Part shown: one piece after another, positions 1-8,722 of the stretch | How positions within the stretch are numbered: position 1 is the first letter of the stretch | How the letters are laid out: each line of letters opens with the position of its first letter | NCBI GenBank assembly: GCA_947259585.1 | Contig: CAMYMV010000013.1 | Span: forward strand, 1-36,812 | Length of the DNA stretch: 36,812 bases | Source of the DNA: an uncultured Gemmatimonadales bacterium | GTDB taxonomy: Bacteria > Gemmatimonadota > Gemmatimonadetes > Palauibacterales > Palauibacteraceae | Reading direction: 5' to 3' | Made by a program: the position numbers and the translations under genes | The notes under the pieces: generated by a model | Database searches by the model: none | The model's input: the letters and a program-made list of their open reading frames with translations, nothing else | What the model was told of the DNA's origin: nothing

Positions 1-29
1 CCGGGGCTTTCGAGCATGTGCCACCGGCG

Positions 30-526
30 TCACATCTCTTTGCATCGCTTCGACCACTGCCACAGGCCGGCGGTGACCTCGCTCGGCAATCGGTGTCCGA
101 GCTGCCGGGCGAGCATGACGATCTGTCCGCGGTGGTGGCCTTCGTGCGCTACGTGATAGGCCATGAAGTGCACCACGTCGGGCGGGAAGCCGGATAGCTT
201 GCCGCCCCGGTCGACACCGAGCTCGAGGAGCTGCGCGATGCCCTGACTGCTTCGCTCCAGCGCGGGCAGCAGCTGACCGAGAACCACTCGGTGCCGATCG
301 ACGGCACGTGGAGCTACGATGCCGGGCTTTCTCCCCAGCATCTTGATCCACATACACCGGCAGTTGTGGATGTGGCCGGCGATCATTCGAACCGTGCGAC
401 GTGGAGCGCCTGGCACTTTCTCGGACCACAGCTCTTCGGGGAGGTCTCAAGGAGGAAGGCGGTCACGCGGCTGTTCGTGCGCCACGCGTCGACGAGCGCG
501 TTTCGCAGCTCGATGTTAGGCATCAT
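30..526 (-). pseudogene. DinB-family protein, broken by a one-base frameshift
   Basis: DinB-like proteins are four-helix-bundle proteins with a three-histidine metal site, often thiol-dependent transferases. The C-terminal frame (416 down to 30) carries the typical HEGHHRGQI segment and an earlier histidine in MIAGHIHN. The true N-terminus lies upstream in another frame: ATG at 526 or 523 encodes MPNIELRNALVDAW and continues to LLETSP. That frame then stops at the TGA near 396. Adding one base to the G4 run at 438-441 (C4 on the coding strand) would join LLETSP to EELWSEKVPGAPRR, which reads as a normal DinB sequence of about 165 residues. A GGGGGT stretch precedes the ATG pair. Either a real inactivating mutation or a homopolymer sequencing error; the sequence alone cannot say. 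The family call is firm, the substrate unknown. Confidence 0.8.
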
Positions 527-633
527 ACCCCCGTTCGCGCCGATCATCGTAGATCCCTAATCCTTGCCCGCCATCTAGCGTCTGGACAAGTTCTCGACGG
601 CCGTAGACGCCCCGGGAACCACGTGGAGCCCAC

Positions 634-1386
634 ATGATGTCCGAGAACGAGCGCCCTTCCCGACACTACTCGGAGAAGGAGGTCGGTCTGATCCTCCGCC
701 GGGCCACCGAGCTCCAGCGCTCGGAGCCCACGGCCGCGGATCCCACGGGGTTCACCCTCGCCGAGCTCGAAGACGTGGCAGCGGAGGTGGGGATCGATCC
801 GACGTATCTGCGTCGGGCGGCTTCCGAGCTGGAGACCGGCCTCGGCTCCGGCCCTGCGGAGCTGCTCCTGGGTGCGCCGCTGGCCTTCGTGCTCGAACGC
901 ACCGTCCCGGGAGAGTATCCCGAGTCCGGGTTCGAAGAGCTCGTCCCGCTCATGCAGGTCGCGACGCTTGGCCAGGGAAACGCCAGCGCGGTCGGAAAGA
1001 CGCTGACCTGGAGCTCCCGCTCCGACACGAACACCTCCTCCCAGCAGGTCCTGGTGACCGTCCGCGACGGCGAGACGCTGATACGGATCGAGGAGCGTCT
1101 GGCGGGATTCGCCGGAGGGCTCTTCGGTGGTGTGCTGGGAGGGGGTGGCGTCGGGCTCGGAGTCGGGGTCGGGCTGCCGGCCGGTCTGGCGCTCGGTCTC
1201 CTGCCAGCCGTGGTCCTGCCCGTCGCCATCGTCGGGGGCGCGTACCTGGGCACCCGGGCGTTCTTCGCCAAACACGTCCGCAAGCGCCGGGCGCGGATGC
1301 AGGATCTTCTGGATCAGCTGGCGGAGCGGGTGGAGCGCGACGTGGCCGAGCGGTCGCTCAGCCCGTCTCCTCCCAGTTCTCCATGA
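634..1386 (+). CDS. Hypothetical protein with glycine-rich membrane hairpin
   Basis: Not recognised as a characterised family. The first 70 residues form a charged helical domain (YSEKEVGLILRRATEL, then FTLAELEDVAAEVGIDPTYL) that looks like a small helical or HTH-like module. A middle region of about 80 residues is probably beta-rich. Residues from about 160 to 210 form two hydrophobic helices rich in Gly, Val and Leu, joined by a short turn, followed by a basic stretch (KHVRKRRAR) and an amphipathic tail. This arrangement suggests a cytoplasmic protein anchored by a membrane hairpin. GGAG at 625-628 serves ATG 634 or 637; both give nearly the same protein. The 3' end overlaps the convergent VKOR-DsbA gene by 29 bases. 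Diverges from dinB across about 107 bases. Confidence 0.75.
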   Translation: MMSENERPSRHYSEKEVGLILRRATELQRSEPTAADPTGFTLAELEDVAAEVGIDPTYLRRAASELETGLGSGPAELLLGAPLAFVLERTVPGEYPESGFEELVPLMQVATLGQGNASAVGKTLTWSSRSDTNTSSQQVLVTVRDGETLIRIEERLAGFAGGLFGGVLGGGGVGLGVGVGLPAGLALGLLPAVVLPVAIVGGAYLGTRAFFAKHVRKRRARMQDLLDQLAERVERDVAERSLSPSPPSSP

Positions 1387-2602
1387 ACCGTCGCTCCGTA
1401 CCCTCCGCCTCCTCCACGAGTGCTTGGAAGATCGCGCGGAGCTGCTCGTAGGGCAGGGTGCCGATGATCATCCGGTTGTTGATGATCATCGTCGGGGTCG
1501 ACCGGATGCCGTGGGCGAAATCCTCGGATGTTCTCCCGTATTCCCGCCCCGTCTCGATGATCCGGTGGACGAGCGCGCGCGTCTCGGAGTCCTCCACGGC
1601 CGCCTCGACGCCGTTCCTCCGGCTCAGCTCCCGTCGCCACTCGGCGCTCTCCTTGGCGATCCCGAAGTTCGCGAAGATCTCGTCGTGGATCTCCAGGAAG
1701 CGATCGGGATCGTGGGCGGCCACGTAAGACAACTCGCAGGCTCCCGGGTGCAGGTCCTTCTCGACGACGTCGTTGCAGCGGGCCTCCAGAGGGAAGAACT
1801 GGAAGGCGATGTTCAGCTTGCCCGCGAACTCCTCCTTGAGCCTCTGGAGCTGCTCGTGGAGGAAGCGGCAGTCGGAGCAGAGCAGGTCGGCGAACTCGAC
1901 GATCCGGATCGGAGCGTCATCGAAGCGCTCCGTGGATTGAGCCGTCCAGAACGGCGAGATGAAGCTAGGCCAGGGCACGGACTCGAGGCTCCAGAACTGC
2001 TCGACCGCCCGGGCGGCGGCGCCCCCGGATTGGGCATCCTTCCGCGCCTCATGGTACTCCGCGACGCCCCAGGCACCCACCGCCGTGAACACCGCGGCTG
2101 CCGCGAGCAGCTTGACCGAGGGCGAGAGCCAGCGTCGACGGAGACTCCCGTCGCGCTCCAGCCCGTAGCGCCAGAACAGCAGATAGCTGAGCAGCGAGAA
2201 TGCGTAGAAGCCGCTGCAGAGCAGGCAGAGGCTCCCGAGGATGACGACCGAGTACACCAGAAGCGCGAAGACGCCGAGGATGTTCACCAATGACAGCGTC
2301 TTGTTCGTGCGCTCGAAGCTCTCGGATGGGAAGACCGCGCCGACGGCGACCAACCCGCCGAGGATGAGACCGAAGAAGCCCACGGGGACGCCCCAGAGCA
2401 CCGAGATCGGGGAGTAGGCCGAGGAATCGCAGTTGAAGAAGGCACTGATGTCGCAGAAGGAGCCCTCGAAGATGCCCGACGGGTAGTTTGCCGCGAAGTA
2501 GTGCTCGACCGTGAGCAGCGAGAAGGCGGCCATCCCGACCCCCGAGGCGAAGCTCAGGAGTCGGGGCCAGGATAGGCCGCTCAGAGTCAGCGATTGTCTC
2601 AA
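1358..2602 (-). CDS. VKOR-DsbA fusion, disulfide bond-forming oxidoreductase
   Basis: Predicted to make disulfide bonds in exported proteins: the thioredoxin-fold part oxidises substrates and the membrane VKOR part passes electrons to quinone. The N-terminal 150 residues hold membrane helices with the VKOR loop cysteines (about C50 and C58, in FCDISAFFNCDSS) and the redox CLLC motif (C126/C129). A further hydrophobic helix at about 163-182 leads to a DsbA-like domain with catalytic CSDC (C242/C245) and the cis-proline motif STPTM near the C-terminus. All required cysteines are present, so it should be active. The first available start is TTG 2602, without a convincing ribosome site; ATG 2533 would cut into the first helix, so 2602 is preferred. 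Such VKOR-thioredoxin fusions are known in several phyla. The 3' end overlaps the convergent neighbour. Confidence 0.9.
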   Translation of the reverse strand: MRQSLTLSGLSWPRLLSFASGVGMAAFSLLTVEHYFAANYPSGIFEGSFCDISAFFNCDSSAYSPISVLWGVPVGFFGLILGGLVAVGAVFPSESFERTNKTLSLVNILGVFALLVYSVVILGSLCLLCSGFYAFSLLSYLLFWRYGLERDGSLRRRWLSPSVKLLAAAAVFTAVGAWGVAEYHEARKDAQSGGAAARAVEQFWSLESVPWPSFISPFWTAQSTERFDDAPIRIVEFADLLCSDCRFLHEQLQRLKEEFAGKLNIAFQFFPLEARCNDVVEKDLHPGACELSYVAAHDPDRFLEIHDEIFANFGIAKESAEWRRELSRRNGVEAAVEDSETRALVHRIIETGREYGRTSEDFAHGIRSTPTMIINNRMIIGTLPYEQLRAIFQALVEEAEGTERRFMENWEETG

Positions 2603-2811
2603 GGAGGCGCGGGTTCCGGCTCTTTTGGCATGTGAACGGGCCGTCTAATCCTACCGGGAGATACGGCTTTCCACCACAGCCTTAGCCGAGATGCTCCCGA
2701 CTGACGTACCTTGGCTAGCCTGCTAGGCTCGTTTATCGTTTCGTCGTGTGCCGACGCTTGCCGTTCTCTTGTTGGAGGCCGTCGAGACACCACTCAGATC
2801 GGAGCCGGTTC

Positions 2812-3549
2812 ATGTCCATCGTTTCGCGCTGCCATGGTCGTGTCGATCTGGGCGAGCTTCCGTCGAATGTACGTGCTCGTCTCGCCTCGATTCCCGGAGA
2901 GTGGCTCGAGTACGATCCCGACTCAGGCACCGCCCTGGTTCGTCACATCCAACCGACCGACGCTCCGGTCCTCGCCGCGACCGCCAGCGAGCTGGTCAGA
3001 ATCCTGGATGAGATCCCCTATGATCTCCAGACCCAGATCCCGGGTGGAGATCTCTTCGTCCGAACCGAGGAAACGGAGCAGTTGGTTCGCCTGCGGGTGA
3101 CAGCCGGCGGCGCCCTCCACATCCGCTGGGCACATCCTGGATACGACGGTGCCGCGCAGCGCCCCTACTCCGACGGTCACGAGATCGCGATCGAGTCGTT
3201 CGAGCAACGGCTGAACGGGAGCATCGAGCTCGGTGCCGCCGACGCGACGGCCGCGGCGAGCGCGCTTCAGGATTTGGCGGACACCTTCGAGGGCCTCTAT
3301 CCGGAGGGCGATTTCAGAGCCGAGGCCGCACCTTCCGGCGGCACCGTCCGGGTGGCCTTGAGCGAAGTAAACCTGGACGCCGTGCTCCTCATCGAGCGGC
3401 TGCAGGCGTTCGCCGAGCCGCGAAGCCTGCGCGGCTGGCTGGATGTGAGCTCCTTCGAGGACGCCGCTCCCGAGCATCTCGCTCGCGTTACCTTCAAGAA
3501 GGGCGAGATCTGGATCCAGCACCCCCTGCTTTGGTCGGACCCCGCGTGA
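2812..3549 (+). CDS. Hypothetical protein upstream of acyl-CoA dehydrogenase
   Basis: A 245-residue soluble protein with no recognised family, signal peptide or membrane helix. It is acidic and appears to alternate beta strands and helices, with a duplicated-looking layout: a strand-rich part (LVRLRVTAGGALHIRW) and a later one (VRVALSEVNLDAVLLI, then ARVTFKKGEIWIQ). The start at ATG 2812 is chosen because GGAG sits 8 bases upstream; the frame remains open upstream to 2746 but the extra residues are Arg- and Cys-rich and look non-coding. It ends 13 bases before the acyl-CoA dehydrogenase ATG, so the two are probably cotranscribed. That association is the only functional hint. Divergent from the VKOR-DsbA gene across a 209-base gap. 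Confidence 0.75.
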   Translation: MSIVSRCHGRVDLGELPSNVRARLASIPGEWLEYDPDSGTALVRHIQPTDAPVLAATASELVRILDEIPYDLQTQIPGGDLFVRTEETEQLVRLRVTAGGALHIRWAHPGYDGAAQRPYSDGHEIAIESFEQRLNGSIELGAADATAAASALQDLADTFEGLYPEGDFRAEAAPSGGTVRVALSEVNLDAVLLIERLQAFAEPRSLRGWLDVSSFEDAAPEHLARVTFKKGEIWIQHPLLWSDPA

Positions 3550-3562
3550 GACCCTCCAAGTG

Positions 3563-4735
3563 ATGGACTACTTCCTCACGGAGGAACAGGAGGCGATCCG
3601 CGAGCTGGCGCGTGCGATCGCCGACAACGAGATCCGACCGGTTGCCGCCGAGTACGACCGCAGCGGCGATTTTCCGTGGCCGATCGTCGAGAAGATGGCA
3701 CAGGCCGACCTGTTCGGCGTCTTCATAGATGAGAAGTACGGCGGCCTCGGCGATGAGACGGCGACCATGAACCTCGTCCTGGTGACCGAGGAGTTCTCGA
3801 AAGCCTGCGGCGGTATCGCGCTCGCTTTCGCAAGCACCGCGCTGGGCGCCATGCCGATCCTCCTTAGCGGGAGCGAGGATCAGAAGCAGCGCTTCCTCCC
3901 GGAGATAGCGGCCGGCCGGCGTCTCGCGGGCTTCGCCCTCACCGAGCCGCAGGCCGGGTCCGACGCCAGTGGGATTCGCACGACCGCGATCCGGGACGGT
4001 GATCACTACGTGCTCAACGGACTCAAGCAGTGGATCACCAACGGCGGGGAAGCGGAGATCTACACGGTGATCGCGCTCACGAACCCCGACAAGGGACCGC
4101 GCGGGGCGAGCACGCTGGTGGTCGAGAAGGGGACACCCGGATTCAGCTTCGGCAAGACGGAAGACAAGATGGGGATTCGGGCCTCGGCCACGCGCGAGCT
4201 CGTCTTCGAGGATTGCCGCGTCCCGGCCGAGAACCTGATCGGCCGCGAGGGCACGGGCTTCATCACGGCGATGCGAACCTTCGACGCCTCCCGGCCAGGC
4301 GTCGCGGCGCAGGCGCTGGGCATGGCCCAGGGAGCGCTCGACCTGGCCGTCGACTGGGCGTGCGAGCGCAAACAGTTCGGCTCGAGGGTCTCCGCCTTTC
4401 AGGGCCTGCGGTTTCTGCTCGCCGACATGGCCACGAAGGTGGAGGCGGCCCGCGCCCTCATCTACGCGACGGCCCGCTACATCGATTCCAACCCCGGGAG
4501 CCGTCCCACCATCTATTCAGCGATGTCCAAGCTCTTCGCATCGGATGTGGCCATGCAGGTGACGACCGACGCCGTGCAGGTGTTCGGAGGGTCCGGCTAC
4601 ATGCGGGACTACCCGATCGAGAAGTTCATGCGGGACGCGAAGATCACCCAGATCTACGAGGGCACCAACCAGATCCAGCTCGAGGAGATCAGCAAGATCC
4701 TCGTCGGAGAGCACATCGCCGGGCACGCCAAGTAG
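3563..4735 (+). CDS. Acyl-CoA dehydrogenase
   Basis: FAD-dependent alpha,beta-dehydrogenation of a short- or branched-chain acyl-CoA, passing electrons to electron-transfer flavoprotein. The three-part architecture is complete: N-terminal helical domain, middle beta domain with GFALTEPQAGSDASG and WITNGGEAEIY (flavin and substrate contacts), and C-terminal helical domain ending in FGGSGYMRDYPIEK and IYEGTNQIQ. The glutamate of YEGTNQ (about residue 366) is the usual catalytic base of short-chain and butyryl-type members; the isovaleryl-type placement is not seen. The length (390 residues) is normal. The start is ATG 3563, or GTG 3560 directly before it; neither has a strong ribosome site. It follows the hypothetical gene closely and may be cotranscribed with it and the GT39 gene. 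The exact acyl chain cannot be read from the sequence. Confidence 0.95.
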   Translation: MDYFLTEEQEAIRELARAIADNEIRPVAAEYDRSGDFPWPIVEKMAQADLFGVFIDEKYGGLGDETATMNLVLVTEEFSKACGGIALAFASTALGAMPILLSGSEDQKQRFLPEIAAGRRLAGFALTEPQAGSDASGIRTTAIRDGDHYVLNGLKQWITNGGEAEIYTVIALTNPDKGPRGASTLVVEKGTPGFSFGKTEDKMGIRASATRELVFEDCRVPAENLIGREGTGFITAMRTFDASRPGVAAQALGMAQGALDLAVDWACERKQFGSRVSAFQGLRFLLADMATKVEAARALIYATARYIDSNPGSRPTIYSAMSKLFASDVAMQVTTDAVQVFGGSGYMRDYPIEKFMRDAKITQIYEGTNQIQLEEISKILVGEHIAGHAK

Positions 4736-4871
4736 CTCGCGGGAGAGCGGGCCGCCCCGGCCGGCGATCGCGTGGGGGATAGTCGGCCCACTCGCGGCCG
4801 CAAAGCTCCTTCTCCATGCCGGCACCAACCTGTTCGGGCCTTACGAGTTCCACCGGGACGAGTTCCTCTAC

Positions 4872-6278
4872 ATGGCCATGGGGGAGCACCTGCGGCTATG
4901 GCACATGGACTTTCCGCCGTTCATCGCGATGCTCTCCGAGACCACCCGGTTCCTTCTCGGAGATTCTCTCGTGGCGCTCCGTTTGCCTCCGGCGCTCATG
5001 AGCACCGCGCTGCTGCTGATCGCCGCCCTCGCAGCCAGAGAGCTCGGCGGAGGTCGCTTCGCCCAGGGGCTAGCGGCCTTTTCCGTGCTGGCGAGCACTC
5101 TGTTCCTGAGGTCGGGGAACCTCTTCCAGCCCGTAGTCATCGACCAGCTCTTCTGGAGCCTGGCCCTGTTTGCCCTCCTCCGCCTCGGCACGACCCGCGA
5201 CCCGCGCTGGTGGCTCGCCTACGGCGCGGCCGCGGGGCTGGGGCTGCTGGCCAAGTTCAGCCTGCTCGTCTTCGGCTTCGCCACGCTCGTCGCGCTCATC
5301 GTGACCAGGGAGCGGCGCTGGCTGGCCACGCCCTGGCCATGGGCCGCCGGCATCCTGGCATTCGTGATCGGCAGCCCCTCGATTATCGGACAGATCAACC
5401 TCGGCTTTCCGGTGCTGACGCAGATGGAGGACCTCCGGAGCGCCCAGCTGGCCCGGGTGTCCGCGGTCGCCTTCCTCCTGGACCAGCCGCGCATGGTCGC
5501 CGGCTTCGCGATCGCCGTGGTGGGGGCCGTGGGCCTCGGTTTCGGCCGGCTCGGGCGCCGCTACCGCCTCGCCGGATGGACGGCGATGCTCGCCTTCGCC
5601 ACCCTCATCCTGCTACACGGGAAGAGCTACTACGCGGGCCCCGTCTATCCCGTTCTGCTCGGTGCAGGCGCGGCGATGATAGCGGGGATCAAAGCGGCGC
5701 GGTGGGGGCCGGTCGTCCGCTGGGGGGTCGTCGGAATCATGGCTGCCTACCTGATCGTGCTGCTGCCGATGGGCCTGCCCGTCCTGAAGCCGGCGACGAT
5801 GGAGCGCTACCTGGTGGCGATCGGCCTTCAGAGTGCGGCCCGCACCAACGTCGGAGCGCAGGAGCGGATCCCCCAGGACTACGCCGACATGCTGAACTGG
5901 AAGGAGCAGGTCCGGGAGGTCGCTCGCGTCTACGACGCCCTTCCGCCCGCGGAAAGGCGGCGCACCGCGATCCTGGCGTCGAACTACGGCGAGGCGGGAG
6001 CCATCGACTTCTATGGGCCCGCCTACGGGCTGCCGAACGCGAGATCCTTCGTCGGCTCCTACTGGTTCTTCGGCCCCGGGGAGCTACCGGGCGAGGTGAT
6101 GATCCTGCACGGCTTCTCGGAGGACGATTTCAACGAGTACTTCGAGAGCGCGACGACGGCCGGCCACGTCACGCACCCCTACGCGGTGAACGAGCAGCGG
6201 GACCTGACGATCTTCGTCGGCCGCGGCCCACGCACGACGCTGCAGGACGCCTGGCCCGGCTGGGAGGGAGAGAACTAG
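4872..6278 (+). CDS. GT39-type membrane glycosyltransferase, start unresolved
   Basis: Integral membrane glycosyltransferase of the ArnT/PMT superfamily, which transfers a sugar from a polyprenyl-phosphate donor to a periplasmic acceptor. About ten hydrophobic helices are followed by a C-terminal periplasmic domain of roughly 140 residues. The conserved first loop reads HRDEFLYMAMGEHL, with the acidic residue expected of the catalytic Asp/Glu. ATG 4872 is the first standard start codon in frame, but it lies inside that loop: the frame upstream encodes a plausible first helix (AWGIVGPLAAAKLLLHAG) and NLFGPYEFHRDEFLY. The real start is therefore probably near 4767 (ATC), or a frameshift sits in the G5 run at 4774-4778 that would connect GTG 4772. 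Its stop shares CTAG with the convergent S46 gene. Acceptor unknown. Confidence 0.85.
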   Translation: MAMGEHLRLWHMDFPPFIAMLSETTRFLLGDSLVALRLPPALMSTALLLIAALAARELGGGRFAQGLAAFSVLASTLFLRSGNLFQPVVIDQLFWSLALFALLRLGTTRDPRWWLAYGAAAGLGLLAKFSLLVFGFATLVALIVTRERRWLATPWPWAAGILAFVIGSPSIIGQINLGFPVLTQMEDLRSAQLARVSAVAFLLDQPRMVAGFAIAVVGAVGLGFGRLGRRYRLAGWTAMLAFATLILLHGKSYYAGPVYPVLLGAGAAMIAGIKAARWGPVVRWGVVGIMAAYLIVLLPMGLPVLKPATMERYLVAIGLQSAARTNVGAQERIPQDYADMLNWKEQVREVARVYDALPPAERRRTAILASNYGEAGAIDFYGPAYGLPNARSFVGSYWFFGPGELPGEVMILHGFSEDDFNEYFESATTAGHVTHPYAVNEQRDLTIFVGRGPRTTLQDAWPGWEGEN

Positions 6279-8521
6279 CTCGAGCCCGCCGCCGCGTCGG
6301 CCTCCGCCGCCGCGTCGGCCTCCGCCTCCGTCTCGAACAGCCTTCCGGTCAGAAGTTCCTGGACGATTCGATCCGCATCGTAGACCTGATCGAGCGCCGC
6401 ACGGATCGCCCGGACGTCGACCATGACGTTCCGGCCCCGCTCCGGCAGGTAGATGAAGTCGCGCGACAGGCCCTGGATGTTCCGGTCGAAGTTCAGACCG
6501 ACAAGCGCCTGGTCCGCCGTGACGGCGGGCGAGCCCGAGTTCCCGCCGTAGGTGTCCGCCGTCGACACGAAGTTGAGCGGCGTGCCCAGATCCAGACCCG
6601 GCGGCGGTTCGCTCCAACTGGGGGGAAGCGCCCATTCGACGTTGCCCGGGTTGCTGATGTGCCGGTCGTACAGGCCGTAGAAGGTCGTATAGGGCGGCGC
6701 CAGGGTGCCGTTGTACTCGTAGCCTCGCACGCGGCCGTCCGTGATTCGCGGCGAGAAGGTCCCGTCCGGCGGCACGCTCCGGCCGTAGACCGCGAAGCGG
6801 GCCCGTCCCAGCCCCTCCTCCAGCTCGGCCTCTTCCGCCGTCAGCCGCCCGAAATCGGCTCGGTATCTCCGTGTGACGGGGAGGGTGGCGGCGATGAGGC
6901 GCAGGGCCGGATCCTCCGCCGGACTCGGCCCGCCCGCCGCGATCGCGGCAGCGGTGGCCACCGAGTCACTCAGGACCGAGGCGGTGAGGAGGGCGGAGGC
7001 CGCGGCTTCGGGCGACGCACCCTGGAGTGCGGCCGTCGTGATCTCGTGGTCCGGACCGAAGTAGCGCTCGAAGTCGGCGAAGCGCGCCGCGAGGAGCCGT
7101 CTCTCCAGCTCTGCGGGATGGTCGCCGATGCGCCCCAGCTCCAGCCGGAGCAGTTCCACGGTATCCGGGGGAGCTCCGTTCGCCCTCGCCTGGAGCAAGG
7201 CGTTGGCCGCGAGAGCTCGGCGCAGGGTGGCGGAGGCGTATAGCTGGTTGGTCTGCGCCAGGAAGGCGGCAAACGCCGATGCGTAGCCGGCCTTCTCGGC
7301 CTGGATCTCCTCCAGACGGTCGAACAGCCCGCCGTACGCTGCCGCAAGCTCCGGATCAGCGCTCAGGGAGTCGCGCAGCTGCCGCTCCGCGTCACGCTTC
7401 CTCGCCATGATTCCAGGATCTTCCAGCGCCTCGAGGCGGCCCGTGGAAGCCTTGAGCGAGTTGGAGAGGCTGAACATCCGGTTGCGGATTCCAAGCGCCT
7501 CCGCCTCGGCCGGATCGGCGGCGCGGTAAGCGTCCAGTGCCTCGAGTCGGCTGTCGAGAAAGCCGAGCAGCGCCGGAACCTGGACGCTCTGCTGATACTC
7601 CAGCTGCGCGATCGTCCTCAGCCGATTGGTCTGGCCCGGGTTGCCGATTACGAATACGACGTCGCCCTCCTCCACCCCGGCCTCGCTCCACCCGAAATGG
7701 TGCTCGGGCCGGTACGGAGCGTCGTCTTGGTAGACCCGAAGGAAGGCGAAGTCGAGCGCGTATCGTGGATAGGTGAAGTTGTCCGGATCGCCTCCGAAGA
7801 AACCCAACTCCAGCTCGACGGCCTGAACGAGGCGCACGTCCGTGAAGCGCCGGAACACGTACGCCGAGTGGCGCCCGCCGTTGTAGAGGGAGACGACCTG
7901 GACCCAGAGCGAATCGCCCATATCGGAGTGCGCCTGACGGCCTCGCTGCCTGATTCGGTCGAAGGCCTCCGCCCGTGCCTGTCCGCGCCCTTCATCGGTG
8001 GCCACGTCCAACGCGCGGAGTACCTCGTCGGTGACGTCCTCGATGGCGATCAACTGATCCGCGTAGAAGCCATCGATCGGCCGCTCATCCTCCAGCGCCT
8101 CGGCGTAGAATCCGCGGTCCAGCAGGTTCTCGCCCTGCCGGCTCGTTCTGCTGACGGCGCCGCGCACGCAGTGGTGGTTGGTCGCGACCAGACCGTTCGG
8201 AGACACGAACGACGCCGAGCATCCGGGGATGCGAAGCACCGACAGACGGGCGCGCTCGAACCACGAGTCATCCGCCCTGAAGCCGTAGGTCTCGCTGAAG
8301 TAGTCGCCGGGCGGGTACTCGAACGTCCACATCTTCCCGTAGTCGAACTGACCGGCTCTCACGGTGTCGGGACCGGCGTCCGGGACCTGAGCTGGTGCGC
8401 CGGCTGCCAACGCCAGGTTCAGCATCACAGCCGAGGCGGCGAGGGTCAGGCTTCGCGAGACGGCGGTGGCCAAGCCCTGCGAGGTGACCAGCGATGGGGG
8501 GGCGTGTGATTCAGTCCACAT
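6275..8521 (-). CDS. S46 family dipeptidyl-peptidase (DPP7/DPP11 type), secreted
   Basis: Serine exopeptidase that releases dipeptides from the N-terminus of oligopeptides in the periplasm. A signal peptide spans about residues 20-45 (hydrophobic stretch ending in AGAPAQ). The chymotrypsin-like triad is visible: His117 in TNHHC, Asp in RYALDFAFLR, and Ser in GGNSGSPAV. The inserted helical domain between Asp and Ser, typical of S46, is present, and 748 residues is the usual length. After the serine the sequence reads LNFDRNIQG; an Arg at this place is associated with Asp/Glu-preferring DPP11, while Gly marks DPP7. This specificity assignment is tentative, as no alignment was run. The start ATG 8521 has GGAG 7 bases upstream. 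The C-terminus ends in an Ala/Glu/Asp repeat. The next upstream gene is a divergent TetR regulator. Confidence 0.93.
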   Translation of the reverse strand: MWTESHAPPSLVTSQGLATAVSRSLTLAASAVMLNLALAAGAPAQVPDAGPDTVRAGQFDYGKMWTFEYPPGDYFSETYGFRADDSWFERARLSVLRIPGCSASFVSPNGLVATNHHCVRGAVSRTSRQGENLLDRGFYAEALEDERPIDGFYADQLIAIEDVTDEVLRALDVATDEGRGQARAEAFDRIRQRGRQAHSDMGDSLWVQVVSLYNGGRHSAYVFRRFTDVRLVQAVELELGFFGGDPDNFTYPRYALDFAFLRVYQDDAPYRPEHHFGWSEAGVEEGDVVFVIGNPGQTNRLRTIAQLEYQQSVQVPALLGFLDSRLEALDAYRAADPAEAEALGIRNRMFSLSNSLKASTGRLEALEDPGIMARKRDAERQLRDSLSADPELAAAYGGLFDRLEEIQAEKAGYASAFAAFLAQTNQLYASATLRRALAANALLQARANGAPPDTVELLRLELGRIGDHPAELERRLLAARFADFERYFGPDHEITTAALQGASPEAAASALLTASVLSDSVATAAAIAAGGPSPAEDPALRLIAATLPVTRRYRADFGRLTAEEAELEEGLGRARFAVYGRSVPPDGTFSPRITDGRVRGYEYNGTLAPPYTTFYGLYDRHISNPGNVEWALPPSWSEPPPGLDLGTPLNFVSTADTYGGNSGSPAVTADQALVGLNFDRNIQGLSRDFIYLPERGRNVMVDVRAIRAALDQVYDADRIVQELLTGRLFETEAEADAAAEADAAAGSS
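6288..6329. repeat. 18-bp tandem repeat in the S46 gene 3' end
   Basis: The unit gccgccgcgtcggcctcc occurs twice head to tail (6288-6305 and 6306-6323), followed by a partial gcctcc. On the coding strand it encodes a repeated AEADAA tail on the peptidase. Being 18 bases long, it keeps the frame whatever the copy number, so length variation among strains is likely. Confidence 0.85.
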
Positions 8522-8722
8522 CGGATGCTCCGGGAACGAGATCGAGGTGCCGTCCAGGGACGTCGAGCGGAGGTTAGTCGGCGGCGCCTTCGATCGCCAG
8601 TTCGGGCAGATATCGTGGGCACGTGTGCTAACGAACGACGCCGCGATATTCTTCAGCTAGCCGGATACGCGAGCCTCAGCCGCCGCAGAACCCACGTCGG
8701 AGAAGGAACACGAGCGTCAACC

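Noticed and set aside
4772..7243. An 823-codon open frame from GTG 4772 running through GT39 and into the S46 gene
   Set aside because: Highly Arg/Gly/Pro-rich translation with no domain, overlapping two well-supported genes; a product of high GC content.
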